This document shows, one piece after another, positions 22,409 through 33,749 of a stretch of 35,000 nucleotides of DNA. Below the pieces are notes generated by a model. That model searched no databases. It had not been told where the DNA came from and saw nothing but the letters and a program-made list of their open reading frames with translations. The first letter of the stretch is position 1; every line of letters begins with the position of its first letter. The DNA comes from Tubiluchus corallicola (Eukaryota; Priapulida; Priapulimorpha; Priapulimorphida; Tubiluchidae): contig JAQGDQ010001177.1 in assembly GCA_030141605.1 (NCBI GenBank), positions 1 through 35,000 of the forward strand, given 5' to 3'. Both the position numbers and the translations under genes were made by a program.

Positions 22409-22930
22409 AATAAACTATTTAACAGCTCCAGCGATTGATGATGATTGCGAAAAGGTCAAAGGTTAAGTGTACCAGACAACGCTTTTTGTGTAAACTTGAC
22501 AACGCCTCATGGCCCATGCTGTTGTAATAGTAACAGTTTTAACAGCTAAAACCTTACCTAGTCCATTTTTTCTTGTTCCCAGTGCTGCTAGTAAATCACT
22601 CTACACACAGAGTAATGTATAATTAAGTTAAGTCCGCATAAAACAATTGACGTCACTGAACTGATGCGCAGATGCTTTGCTTTGGACACATGTTGCGTGA
22701 CTGTTGTAGTTTACGCGTTGCTGTGGTATAGTTGACATTTGATGTACATACGCATATTAAGTAAAGTCCACGTAAAAACTGAAGTCACTGAACTGATATG
22801 GTAGACTGCTTTGCTTTACCCCCATGTCACATGACGATTGTAGTTTAGACGCGTTGCTATAGTACACTTGACCTTTGATGTACAGCAACTGCGCGTGCGC
22901 ACAACGAAGCTGTGAAAACGCTCATTTATT
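22409..22930 (+). mobile_element. Family B TIR element, copy B3, with internal duplication
   Basis: The left end AATAAACTATTTAACAGCTC is a diverged form of the B2 end. The right end is AAGCTGTGAAAACGCTCATT near 22906-22925. Matching landmarks are GAAAAGGTCAAAGGTTAAGT, GTAATAGTAACAGTTTTAAC and GCTGCTAGTAAATCACTCTA. It is longer than B2 because about 130 bp are duplicated in tandem (22623-22752 and 22756-22884). TTAA at 22463-22466 is unoccupied. A TGACGTCA palindrome lies at 22648-22655. Confidence 0.65.
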
Positions 22931-23316
22931 AGGTTTTCAGACGAGATTAAAATGTTCCACGTACTATACGAGCATACCCTAGAGCCGAGGGTTGTTTTAG
23001 ACCACTTGGCACGCCGTATTTTAGCACAACGGAATAAGCAAATACTCTGCGCGTTACATTTGGTAACTTGCAAATGGCAAACGTGAACAAATAGCAATAT
23101 TCACACGATAAACGTTTTTGTTCTGCAATCTTCTATGCCCTACAGCGCCATAAACCATAGATATGCGTTATAAACCGAAGATGTATTTTATGCGAGCGAT
23201 TTGTGATTTCACTTTATGTGATTTTCACTTTGACACGTTTTACAGTCAATATTTTAGCTGTGAAACGCAACCATTCCTTTACACTAGTCAACGGGAAACT
23301 AATGCTAAACTTCTTT
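22931..23316. other. Unassigned sequence
   Basis: No element or exon was recognised. Small open frames on both strands lack motifs. Confidence 0.4.
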
Positions 23317-23612
23317 TTAAAGGAAAACCGGATGTTTGTGTAAATACGAGTTCAGAATAAAGTATGATCTAAAATATTGAAAACTACAATAGCTTTTTTT
23401 AAAATCAAAGCTTAGAATAAGTAATAATTACCTCAGATACTCAAATTCTGTTAAACTTTCAAAGCTACGCGAGGCTCAGTGAATCTACTAAGATTGGTAA
23501 CGGCGCCTATTTGTCACATTCGAGTGGCCGACAAGTAGAAGGCAGTACAGTGATAACCATGATCATGAACTCCAGTGTTAGTTTCTGACGTCATATGACG
23601 TAGAGCTCATTT
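23317..23612 (+). mobile_element. Family A TTAA MITE, copy A4 (left part only)
   Basis: TTAA (23317-23320) precedes AGGAAAACCGGATGTTTG. Homology with A1 and A2 runs through GATAACCATGATCATGAACT and TGACGTCATATGACGTAG (palindrome at 23586-23593) and breaks off near 23612. The right half and right TIR are missing. Confidence 0.75.
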
Positions 23613-23813
23613 TTGTCTGTGTGCATTTCCCAACGACTGCTGTTGGTTAATCAAATTTATTTAACACAAAGGATCGTATAGATGTGCAAAAAACTGCACA
23701 TGAATAGAAGCTACAGTCACTTTTGACGCCATGTGATTCATACCTGGACTTTGTAAACCTTCTTATGCCAGGAGAAACAGACTCAAGCTGAAACTGATTG
23801 CAATAAATATAAT
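23613..23813. other. Unassigned segment between A4 and A5
   Basis: About 200 bp not shared with other family A copies. It may be a further insertion or simply host sequence after a truncation. Confidence 0.35.
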
Positions 23814-23960
23814 TTAAAGGAAAACCGGATGATTGTGTAAACACGAATTCAGAATAAAGTATGCTCTAAAATATTGAAAACTACAACAGCTTTCTTAAAA
23901 TCAAAGCTTAAATTAAATAATAATTACCTCGGATAGTTAAATTTTGTTAAACTTTCAAAG
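23814..23960 (+). mobile_element. Family A TTAA MITE, copy A5 (left end only)
   Basis: TTAA (23814-23817) precedes AGGAAAACCGGATGAT. The match to other copies continues to TTAAACTTTCAAAG near 23960 and then stops. The left end is intact, as in A4, while the right end is lost. Confidence 0.7.
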
Positions 23961-24199
23961 TTTTAAACTCTCACGTCGGTTAGTGGCATTTCAAGCGGGC
24001 ACAAGTACTACATTTCGTTTTGGTGTGTATTCATCCGCCGAATAAATACACTATTTACTGTAAATGGAATGTTTACTGTAAATTTTTATGATTTATAATC
24101 TTCTTTCAATGTTAGAATTGATATTTTTAATATGTTTTTTATACATTTTGTGATTTTTATGCAAAATTCATCAAATCTATACATTACTGTACAATACGT

Positions 24200-24350
24200 A
24201 CAACGCATGCGCAAAAATACTTTAGACGGAGTAATGCAAAAACCCGCGAAACAGCGAAAATACCGCGATAAATATTTTACATTAATATTTCTGAAAACCC
24301 GCGAAACAGCGATTCCGCGATAAACGAACCGCGAAGTAGCGAGGGAACAC
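24200..24350 (-). mobile_element. Tigger/pogo-like DNA transposon end fragment
   Basis: The complement of 24300-24350 reads AGTGTTCCCTCGCTACTTCG and continues with GGTTCGTTTATCGCGG and GCTGTTTCGCGGG. CCCTCGCTA and repeated CGCGG motifs are the usual subterminal pattern of Tc1/mariner Tigger (pogo-type) elements. Only one end is seen, next to a TA repeat, and no transposase remains. Confidence 0.55.
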
Positions 24351-24377
24351 TATATATATATAGATATATATATATAT
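24349..24377. repeat. TA dinucleotide microsatellite
   Basis: Short interrupted TA run. TA is also the target of Tc1/mariner elements, which fits the adjoining Tigger-like end. Confidence 0.8.
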
Positions 24378-24533
24378 GTTGTGCAAATAAAGTTTTATCA
24401 TTATCACAAATTTGTAATGAACATTTTTAGGATGTCTCATGACAAGACACTTTAACTGGGTGCATCTAGTGCTTCCGTCAACAGCACTTTTTGACAAACT
24501 TTGAAAAGCTAAAATCCAAACTGAGTTACATCT

Positions 24534-25199
24534 TTAAAGGAAACTTCAAGCCTTCTATGGGGGTAGGCTTATTTCAGTGTTAGAATGTTTAGTAATAAAA
24601 CTGCAAAAGCTCATTTTCCACCAATGACGTCATTCATCAGTTGAAGAAAAACAGCCGATTGTCGTCTAAAGTATAATAAGGTTTTACAAAAAAATTAGAT
24701 AGCGCTAATTTTGTCATGTTCTTGAATGTGCGATAGGTAACCTGCAGTATGATGGGTTTATTTTACTGTTATCACTTAAACTGTTTGTGGTGTGCTAATG
24801 GAAAGAACAACTTACTCAGTATTTTGGGTTTATTTTACTGTTATCAATTAAACTTAGAAAGTTATAACAAAGAAATTTGCAAAGAACTGCCTATAAAACA
24901 TAAATTTAAAACACACTACCCATTTTTTTTCAAATGACGTCATTCGTCTTGAAGAAAAGTGGCGTACTCAAAACTGTAAGTTTTTACAAAAGCATTAGAT
25001 AGCTAATTTTGCGATATTTTTGCGTGAACATTAGGTAAGCTGTAGAAGTTTGAATTAGCTTACGGAAAACCACGATCCGCTTACGAAAAGCCACGAAGTC
25101 TCCCAGTTACGTCATGATTTTCAAATGAATGGCGGCAACCATTGAAAGTTGCTGCCTGAAAGTTTCTATTCAGAGGTAGTTTATTTTAAATTTATGCTT
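24534..25199 (+). mobile_element. Composite family C/D element, left and central part
   Basis: TTAA (24534-24537) precedes AGGAAACTTCAAGCC, a TTAAAGGRR-type end. TGACGTCA palindromes lie at 24625-24632 and 24935-24942. Two 72-bp family D repeats in plus orientation (about 24752-24895) encode in frame the same 24-residue repeat as elsewhere. The portion 24940-25199 matches 11600-11860 (TTACGTCATGATTTTCAAAT, AATGGCGGCAACCA). With the next feature it forms one element ending in TTAA at 25801-25804. Confidence 0.65.
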
Positions 25200-25804
25200 T
25201 ATAGGCAGTTCTTTGCAAATTTCTTTGTTAGATTTTTCTAAGTTTAAGTGATAACAGTAACACAAACCCAACACACTGAGTGACTTGTTCTTTCCTTTGG
25301 CACACCACAAACAGTTTAAGCGATAACAATAAAATAAACCCAACACACTGAGTGACTTGTTCTTTCCTTTAGCACACCACAAACAGTTTAAGTGATAACA
25401 GTAAAATAAACCCAACATACTGAGTGACTTGTTCTTTCCTCTAGCACACCACAAACAGTTTAAGTGATAACAGTAAAATAAACCCAACATACTGAGTGAC
25501 TTGTTCTTTCCTTTAGCACACCACAAACAGTTTAAGTGATAACAGTAAAATAAACCCAACATACTGAGTGACTTGTTCTTTCCTTTAGCACACCACAAAC
25601 AGTTTAAGTGATAACAGTAAAATAAACCCAACATACTGAGTGACTTGTTCTTTCCTTTAGCACACCACAAACAGTTTAAGTGATAACAGTAAAATAAACC
25701 CAACATACTGAGTGACTCGTTCTTTACTCTAGCACACCACAAACAGTTTAAGTGATAACAGTAAAATAAACCCAACATACTGAGTGAGTTGTTCTTTCCT
25801 TTAA
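25200..25804 (-). repeat. 72-bp family D minisatellite, eight repeats, open minus-strand frame of 202 codons
   Basis: Units contain CACACCACAAACAGTTTAAG, TGATAACAGTAAAATAAACC and CAACATACTGAGTGACTTGT. The array ends GTTCTTTCCT before TTAA (25801-25804). Reading minus strand from 25778 to 25170, the frame stays open through all repeats with a 24-residue period around CLWCAKGKNKSLSMLGLFYC and ends in a unique tail (NKEICKELPIKHKFKINYL). A CxxC pair per repeat is notable. No initiation, splicing or expression evidence exists, and an in-frame 72-bp repeat would do this by itself, so I class it as a repeat. Confidence 0.85.
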
Positions 25805-26310
25805 AATTAATAGGAAATAACAGCGTTATTATCCTAATTATTAAAACTGCGCAATCTTAAACGCAAAAGTCGTCTTCGCAAAAAAGACGGAGGAAATTCG
25901 ACTAAAATTCACTTAGCGGCAAACTCTTTGAAATAAGATGTTACAAGGATGAGGAAGAAGCTGCAGCATCAGCTCAAAGTCGGCGTTAAAAGGTGATTGT
26001 GCGTTTGCGTGTCATTAACAATGCGTCAGAGATTACAGAGAGTAATTGGTTTGGAAAGAAGTTTCATTGTAATCTAAAGAAAAGGGGTTTCTTATAGCAA
26101 GTCGAATGGATTTTCAAGGCTTGAGCACTCAACTTTCAAAAGGATTGGTTTTACTTAAAGCTGAGGTACTTTGCAACTATAACCAGTTTAACCGTAGATG
26201 TCACTGCGGTAATCAGTAGTTTTCTCTTATCAGCCTTTATTCTGTTTAGTGGTTTAAATCGGCCATTCGTCTCGAAATTGTTACAAGTTTTACTAACGAC
26301 ATCTGTTTTG
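25805..26310. other. Unassigned sequence
   Basis: No element or exon was recognised in about 500 bp. Confidence 0.4.
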
Positions 26311-26465
26311 TATTGTATTGTGTTGTGTTGTGTTGTGTTGTGTTGTGTTGTGTTGTGTTGTGTTGTGTTGTACTGTACTGTACTGTACTGTACTGTACTG
26401 TACTGTACTGTACTGTATTGCATTGCATTGCATTGCATTGCATTGCATTGCATTGCATTGTATTG
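26311..26465. repeat. Pentanucleotide mosaic microsatellite
   Basis: In perfect 5-bp phase: TATTG x2, TGTTG x10 (26321-26370), TACTG x9 (26371-26415), TATTG x1, CATTG x8 (26421-26460), TATTG x1. All frames across it are artefacts. Confidence 0.97.
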
Positions 26466-26785
26466 TATTATGTAATGTAATATTCCATTTATTTATTATA
26501 TTTATCTAGGGATGTTTAACTTTCGTAACGACCAACTATTCCCCGACTCCCTAAATTTATTACAAGTAGCACGATCACTCGTCCTGTCGTACTAATGAAG
26601 ACATATTAACATGCAAGAGGATGTTAATATGTGAATAACTAGAGTTAATTCTCTCTACTGACTGTTTGCTTTTCTCGGAAAACCGTAAATGCCAATTAAA
26701 GGCAGGGTAAAAATTGTGCAAATAATAAGAATTTATCTCTTTTGTGTCGTTATGTGTTACTTCACAGTGTGTTAAGCCCATTTCA
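26466..26785. other. Unassigned sequence with a small palindrome
   Basis: ATATTAACAT and ATGTTAATAT near 26603-26631 form a 10-bp inverted pair around a short loop. Nothing else is recognised. Confidence 0.4.
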
Positions 26786-27145
26786 CAGGATAAATTCCTT
26801 GCGGCGTTCCTTACGAAAACGGAATGCGTTGTTTTCTATGGCCCATTTCACAGTGAGAACGCGCGACAAAACGTCTCGAGGAGAAATTCCTTGCGGCGTT
26901 TCTTACGAAAACGGAACGCGTTGTTTTCTATGGCCCATTTCACAGTGAGAACGCACGACAAAACGTCTCGAGGAGAAATTCCTTGCGGCGTTTCTTACGA
27001 AAACGGAACGCGTTGTTTTCTATGGCCCATTTCACAGTGAGAACGCACGACAAAACGTCTCGAGGAGAAATTCCTTGCGGCGTTTCTTACGAAAACGGAA
27101 CGCGTTTGTTTTTCTATGGCCCATTTCACAGTGAGGACGCGCGGC
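26778..27145. repeat. 92-bp tandem repeat, four units
   Basis: GCGGCGTT occurs at 26801, 26893, 26985 and 27077, exactly 92 bp apart. Each unit contains CTATGGCCCATTTCACAGTG, AGAACGC and GACAAAACGTCTCGAGGAG. The unit is richer in CpG than the flanks. Plus-strand frames through it shift between units because 92 is not a multiple of three. Confidence 0.93.
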
Positions 27146-27572
27146 AAAATGCCTTTTGCAGTTCCTCTTGAGGAGTTCTGCTGCTAGCAGGAAGCTATGC
27201 GTCCTCCTCATGAAGAATTTTGCTACATGGTAGAAATACTGCCTGTTCCATTTTTGTGAGGAATCCTCGCGAAATTCAGTCTTGAATTTAACTACCTAGT
27301 TACTTCTTTCTTATTTAACGAACAACAATTAACACATTTCAGGACAAAATTCAATTTAATTTCTCTTTTAACAGACTGGTATGTGTTTTATTAAAACAAC
27401 ATCGATTTTTTAATCTTTATTTATATGACTATAATAGTGAAATATATTGTATGACTATATTAGTGAAAAAACTAACGCACGCACATATTTATTTTATATA
27501 CATGTACACTTTCACATTTTGAAGTGGTTAGTAGAACTTTACTAGAAGAAGAAACAGCTCTGACATTACATT
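27146..27572. other. Unassigned AT-rich sequence
   Basis: Contains two near copies of a short TATATGACTATAATAGTGAA motif around 27420-27465. No gene is seen. Confidence 0.4.
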
Positions 27573-28112
27573 AGTTGGTTGGCATCCTTTTGTCTCGGAA
27601 GACAATGGAGTGTGGGCCAAGAGAGTCAGTTATTGATCACACTGATGGAGCTGCAGCGTCGACTGTGGCTGAGCAGTGCGATCCTTGAACGTCTCCAGGG
27701 CTTACGCCTGGGCAAGGTGTATGGATATCCTGAGTTGCCCAGACCGCAGGAACCCCCTCTCTTCCTCCCTGATGTAGTCCAAAGGAAAGCGGAGCGGCAC
27801 CAGGTTGGCTGCTGGAGCTGCCGGAGTCAGTGAGCAAGCTGCACTGGTCCACTTTCGGGGCTCCACTCCTGATTTGGAAGGTTTACTCCTCTACACATGG
27901 CCGTTGGGTCACTTGACCTCCTCCGCCCTCTAGCCGTTGGCTGCTTGTGCAGCTCCTCCGCCTAGTGTCGAGATACAGTGTGGGCATCCCGCAAGCCTAC
28001 AGCACTTGGCATTCCTTGGTGGTCACCCATCCAAGTACTAACCAAGCTCTACGTTGCTTAACTTCGGTGATCAGACGAGAACCGGTGTTTTCACCGTGAT
28101 TTGGCCGTAGTC
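27573..28112 (-). mobile_element. 5S rRNA-headed SINE-like retroelement, full-looking copy
   Basis: On the minus strand it begins with a 5S-like head at 28112, followed by a GC-rich body of about 420 bp that ends in CCGAGACAAAAGGATGCCAA near 27580. The body (27573-27900) is about 90 percent identical by eye to 34638-34980. A head derived from a pol III gene and a conserved body is the layout of 5S-derived (SINE3-type) SINEs. Open frames of 71 to 84 codons on both strands are interrupted and unrelated to known proteins. A clear target duplication was not found. A 5S pseudogene joined by chance to another repeat is the alternative. Confidence 0.65.
27993..28112 (-). rRNA. 5S rRNA-like sequence (pseudogene or SINE head)
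   Basis: About 120 nt. The minus strand begins GACTACGGCC, contains CTCGTCTGATC, AGTTAAGCAACG and GGTTAGTACTTGGATGGG, then ends GTGCTGTAGGCTT. These are the conserved landmarks of animal 5S rRNA, including the internal A-box and C-box regions. The segment between GGCC and CTCGTC is diverged, and no T-run terminator follows directly. Instead the sequence continues into the retroelement body, so it is probably not a normal 5S gene. Confidence 0.8.
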
Positions 28113-28385
28113 TACATTATGTTTGACTATTGTATAACATTACATTACATAACATAATATTATATAACATAACACCACATTACATTACATAACATTACAT
28201 TGACTAATATTATTAATTGTATATGAGAAATACGAGAAGTATAGCTTAAATTATTTTATTTTTCATTTTAAATTTATTTCATATATTTAAAAGCGCATAG
28301 CATTGTATAAAAATTAAAACATACTCAGCTATACTATCAAATTGTAATTTAGAAATGGTTATATAGTATAAAATTCGCTGCAGCT
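28113..28385. repeat. AT-rich ACATT/AACAT low-complexity tract and spacer
   Basis: 28127-28200 is made of ATTAC, AACAT and similar pentamers. The remainder to 28385 is plain AT-rich DNA. Confidence 0.6.
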
Positions 28386-29688
<1,303 letters not shown>

Positions 29689-29695
29689 TCTCTCT

Positions 29696-30461
29696 GGCTG
29701 GCGAGCTCAACTATTGATGACATCACAAACTAACATAATTTCAACAGCAAAAACATTCCGTGAGAGTTTTGTACGTATTTGCGAAAACGAAAATTGAAGT
29801 ACAGTACTACTGTAAGATATTCAGTATTTTGTACTAACCATGCAAGTGTTAAGATAAAAATTCAAATTTCAAATTTACTGCTGTACTCACGCATGAGCAG
29901 TCGAACGTGTGTAGTTCGTCACAAACTAACACATCTGAAATGAGAGGCACAGCGCCTAGCTTTTGAGCAATGGATTCTGAAATGCAGATACTAGTGCCCG
30001 TTTAACTAGCGAATAACGAAATGCATGTAACAGCGAATAGCTAGTGGCACGAACGCGAAATTGTGTTTGTGTGGTAATAATTCTTTCATGTAAGTCATTT
30101 TTGAAAAAATTGTATGTTTCCTTTCAATGTTTTAAAGAGTAGATTGTTTTGACCTACAGTTTAACATTGGATTCGATTTCGCTTTAACAAAATCGGATTT
30201 TTTGTTTTACAAATTCTGCGTCAGCTGTAACAGTTACATAATTAAAAATCTCTTTGACACACAAGCTGTTACTCTGAACAGTAATGTCCAACACATTTGT
30301 CTTTAGAAGTGAGTTCATTTATTTTTTATTTTAAAATGGTGCATAAATTCGTGCATAAACTGGTAGATTTAAATTTTGAAATTTCTTCACTTTTGCTACC
30401 ACCACACGATGACACAGCTATAAACTTTTTATCAATTATTCTAGGTTGAAATTGTGTAAAC
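29696..30461. other. Unassigned sequence
   Basis: About 760 bp without recognised repeats or coding signal. Confidence 0.4.
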
Positions 30462-31080
30462 TTGCTTTTTCAAACAGAATTTCTTGTATATGGAATAATC
30501 CATATACATTTATGGAACTTACTGCCCAGTGAAATAAAACAAATAGAATCTCTCCACCACTTTAAAAAGAAATTAAGAGAATACCAATACAACAGGTTTC
30601 AACTTCCAGATTATGCATCTGATACTAATTACACAGACTCAATTTTCATCTACCCCCGCCACTGACTCCATAAAACGATTAAGAATGTAAATTTTTTCAA
30701 AAAATTATGTAATGTAATACGTGTCATGTTAGTTTTTTAATGTCAAATGTATAAATAGTGTAAACGTAATGAGTGAAATTTATGTAATGTAAAGCATGTT
30801 TCTGTTAATTGTGTCATGTCAAATGTATATATAGTGTAAAATATGTCATGTAAAATTTAATGTACTTTTGTAATATTGTTTTGTAAAAATATTTTAATAT
30901 GATGTTTCTAAATATGTTCATTTATTGTATCTAGGCCTCAGTTTTTTTAGTCTGCACTGGACGCATTTGTCTTGAACAGTGTTGTTATCTTAATATTACG
31001 CTGAGGCCTACTCAATTTTATTATAATGAGTGAACCATTTTAATGACAAGTAAGGAAAGAAAAATTAAAGTTAAAGAAAT
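30462..31080 (+). pseudogene. LINE 3' fragment 1: C-terminal reverse transcriptase tail plus 3' UTR
   Basis: The frame to the stop at 30663-30665 encodes a tail with HLWNLLPSEIKQIESLHHFK and ends DSIFIYPRH. A WNxLP..IK..xSL..FK..L pattern is typical of the C-terminal end of CR1/jockey-type LINE reverse transcriptases. The 3' UTR shares CTGCACTGGACGCATTTG-like sequence and TTTTAATGACAAGTAA with the next copy. There is no catalytic domain, so it is 5'-truncated and inactive. Confidence 0.65.
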
Positions 31081-31127
31081 TGTCATTTCTTCGAATCTGT
31101 TTAAGATTGATTCCGTTTTTGCTTTAA

Positions 31128-31600
31128 GCTTGTCCACAAAGCAATCTAAAACAAGTTAAGACAAATACCCACTATGGAACGAACTCTGTAATCAAACAAG
31201 CTATTCTACTTTGGAATTCTCTGCCATTACAGGTTAAACAAATCAAGTCCCTATCAGCATTTAAAACAAAATTAAAATCACTAATATTAACCAGATATGA
31301 AATACCATCACACCAGTACGACAACATACACACTAATTCAGAATTCATATATCCACGGCCATATTAATTAAATCATAATTTTTTCATTTTTTTGTGCTTA
31401 GTTGTAAATATGTTTGATTTTATTCGTCGTTACGTTCCATTACTGCAGAGTAGTTTAGATTGCACTGATGCATTTGACTTTAGCAGTATAAGTTTTTATT
31501 AACTAACACTGATTGATCATCTCTGTAAAGTTTTTATCAGTGATTATCAATGTATTTTAATGGCAAGTAAAGATTATATAGATATATATATATATATATA
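31128..31600 (+). pseudogene. LINE 3' fragment 2, same family as fragment 1
   Basis: The frame 31128-31367 contains THYGTNSV, then ILLWNSLPLQVKQIKSLSAF, and ends NSEFIYPRPY before TAA. It aligns with fragment 1 in the WNSLP block and the FIYPR ending. The 3' UTR has TTGCACTGATGCATTTGAC and TTTTAATGGCAAGTAAAG, followed by a TA microsatellite (31581-31603) that may be the tail. No start codon or polymerase domain is present. Confidence 0.65.
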
Positions 31601-31603
31601 TAT

Positions 31604-32021
31604 GCAAAGAAATAAACTTGTTTTTAAGAAAAAATTTCTTGCTATATTTTTGACAATGTCTGTGTGACGCAGATGCAGCTGCAGAATTCACATCTAAGAA
31701 TCTGATTTATTTATAAATTGCGTTCGTAAGAAAATTCTTCTCTTAATAATAATCAAGAGATTATGTATCGGTCTCGTCTTACAATATAATAATGAGAAAT
31801 TTAAAACTGAAAAGTTCTGATATTCAGAATTTCTGATCTTATGTCTAGAATGAAGCCGTAAATTTTAATTAGGGCTAAATTATTGAGTTAATAAGTCAAT
31901 AATTTATGAAAATTCTAGCTTTTTGCTTGGAAATTCCCGATGAAGCCAATTGTAAACTGTGGAAACGAGAAACGGTAGATTTTGCTACGCTATCGCGATG
32001 TTTATAGCATTGCGAGTATAT
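31604..32021. other. AT-rich unassigned sequence
   Basis: No exon or element was recognised between the TA repeat and the CAT/CGT microsatellite. Confidence 0.4.
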
Positions 32022-32029
32022 CATCATCA

Positions 32030-32113
<84 letters not shown>

Positions 32114-32343
32114 CCATCGCCATCGTCATCATCATCGTCATCGTCGTCGTCGTCGTCATCATCGTCATAATCATCATCGTCATCGTCATCATCATCGTCA
32201 TCATCATCATCATTAGCATCGTCATCGTCATCGTCATCATCATCATCATCATCATCATCATCACCATCATCGTCGTCGTCATCATCATCATCATCGTCGT
32301 CGTCATCATCATCATCGTCATCATCACCATCATCGTCGTCGTC

Positions 32344-32387
<44 letters not shown>

Positions 32388-32480
32388 CATCATCATCATC
32401 ATCATCATCATCATCGTCATCATCATCATCATCATCATCACCATAATCATCATCATCATCATCATCGTCATCATCATCTT
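32022..32480. repeat. CAT/CGT trinucleotide microsatellite
   Basis: The left part (32034-32112) is a nearly pure CATCGT hexamer repeat. The rest mixes CAT, CGT and a few ACC or AAT triplets. Poly-Asp, poly-Met, poly-Ser and His/Arg frames are artefacts. Confidence 0.97.
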
Positions 32481-32625
32481 TCCTCATGTAATAAAGACAG
32501 TAATGTGTCGGGAGAAAAGAATCCCATGCTGGTAATTTATTATATCGAGTTGTTAATGTCGTGACGTTGACTATCACAGTTTGTGCAATGGTGGGCATCT
32601 TCTCTTTCAGGCGGTTTGGATAAAA

Positions 32626-33381
32626 TTGCTATAAAACGCCAATGTGATGTCACACTGAGGTCTACGTCACACTGGCGCCACAGATGAACACTGCATGCTT
32701 GTCACGGTACGGCGCCTATTTGTTGCCCATGCGAATTTAACAAAAAGGCGTCATTGCAGGTCTTATTGGATTCGCTGAGCTGCGCTTAGCTTTGAAAGTT
32801 TAAGAAAATTTACCTTATCCAAGGTAATTATTATTTAATCTAAGCTTTGATTTAAAAAGGCCTCGTAGTTTTCAATACACTACACTATCACTACATACAG
32901 TGCAACACTAATGTTAGAAAATTTTCTATTAAATACAATGGCCCCTACATATGGAATTCAATTGCTCCAGCTATTAAAAAAGCCAACCCACTGTCCATGT
33001 TTAAAATAAATTATAAATTAAACTTACTTGAAACATATAACTGATTACTCAATCATGATTTGTATAATAATCCCCTCTAGTATAATAATATTTTTATTAC
33101 TTCCCACCCGTATTTATATTGTATATATTCTAATATTGTATCTGTATATATTGTAATTTTTTTCGTAGCTAATTCTAGTGGCCTACCATAAGCTAGCTTC
33201 TTAGGTCTCTAGCGCAGAATTCATGAATTAACAAAAACTGATTATCGATGCGCATGTAATGTATATGTATATGTTTATTGCGAAATAAATCTATTAAATC
33301 TATCTAAAATCTATCTAAAAATATTTTAGAACATTCTTTATTTTGAACTAATGTTTACACAATCGTCCGGTTTTCTTATAA
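32626..33381 (-). mobile_element. Family A TTAA MITE, copy A6, split by a LINE insertion
   Basis: 32626-32877 and 33320-33377 together give the reverse complement of the left two thirds of family A. The intact end ATCGTCCGGTTTTCTT lies at 33362-33377, followed by ATAA, a decayed TTAA. The break falls in the TTTTCAATATTTTAGA stretch. The other end, near 32626, is truncated. Confidence 0.75.
32878..33319 (+). pseudogene. LINE 3' fragment 3 nested in MITE copy A6
   Basis: The frame 32883-33044 encodes NVRKFSIKYNGPYIWNSIAP and a further FK..L-type tail ending LLETYN, then TGA. The YNGPxIWN motif is typical of the C-terminal end of LINE reverse transcriptases and differs from fragments 1 and 2, so it is another family. 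The 3' UTR ends in short ATCTA-type repeats (33288-33319). AATA at 32874-32877 and 33320-33323 may be a short target duplication. Confidence 0.7.
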
Positions 33382-33749
33382 AAGCTGTTTACAACTTTCT
33401 GCACTAATTTGTTTCTATTTCACACAACGACGCTCAGCAAATTAGAACAAGAATTCAAAACTGGAAATTAAAAGATGATATGATCACGCATAAATCATGA
33501 TTGATGAACTTTTCATCATCTGCAAGGCCTATAAAGTTCTATTAAGAGATGGCATCTGTTTAATCAATCATTCATCTATAGCTGCGAGCATAGTTGTGAA
33601 CATTATCTGATTTGTACACCAACCGTGCGTGGTAGATGTCACCCTCAAAATGTGATGAGGGTAGATTATGTAAAAAAAATGTAATGGCTTGCCAGTCTGT
33701 TCACGCTGAAGTTGTTCACTCTGTAGGTATTCGTTGCTAGTACGAGTTT
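33382..33749. other. Unassigned sequence
   Basis: No element or exon was recognised in about 370 bp. Confidence 0.4.

Noticed and set aside
27579-27852. Open frames on both strands within the 5S-linked element, with similar frames at 34638-34977
   Set aside because: Both strands are open over the same GC-rich stretch, and the frames differ in length and ends between copies. This is better explained as non-coding retroelement body.
31896-32598. Poly-Asp and poly-Met frames of nearly 200 codons
   Set aside because: They come from the CAT/CGT microsatellite. The flanking residues do not resemble any protein I know.
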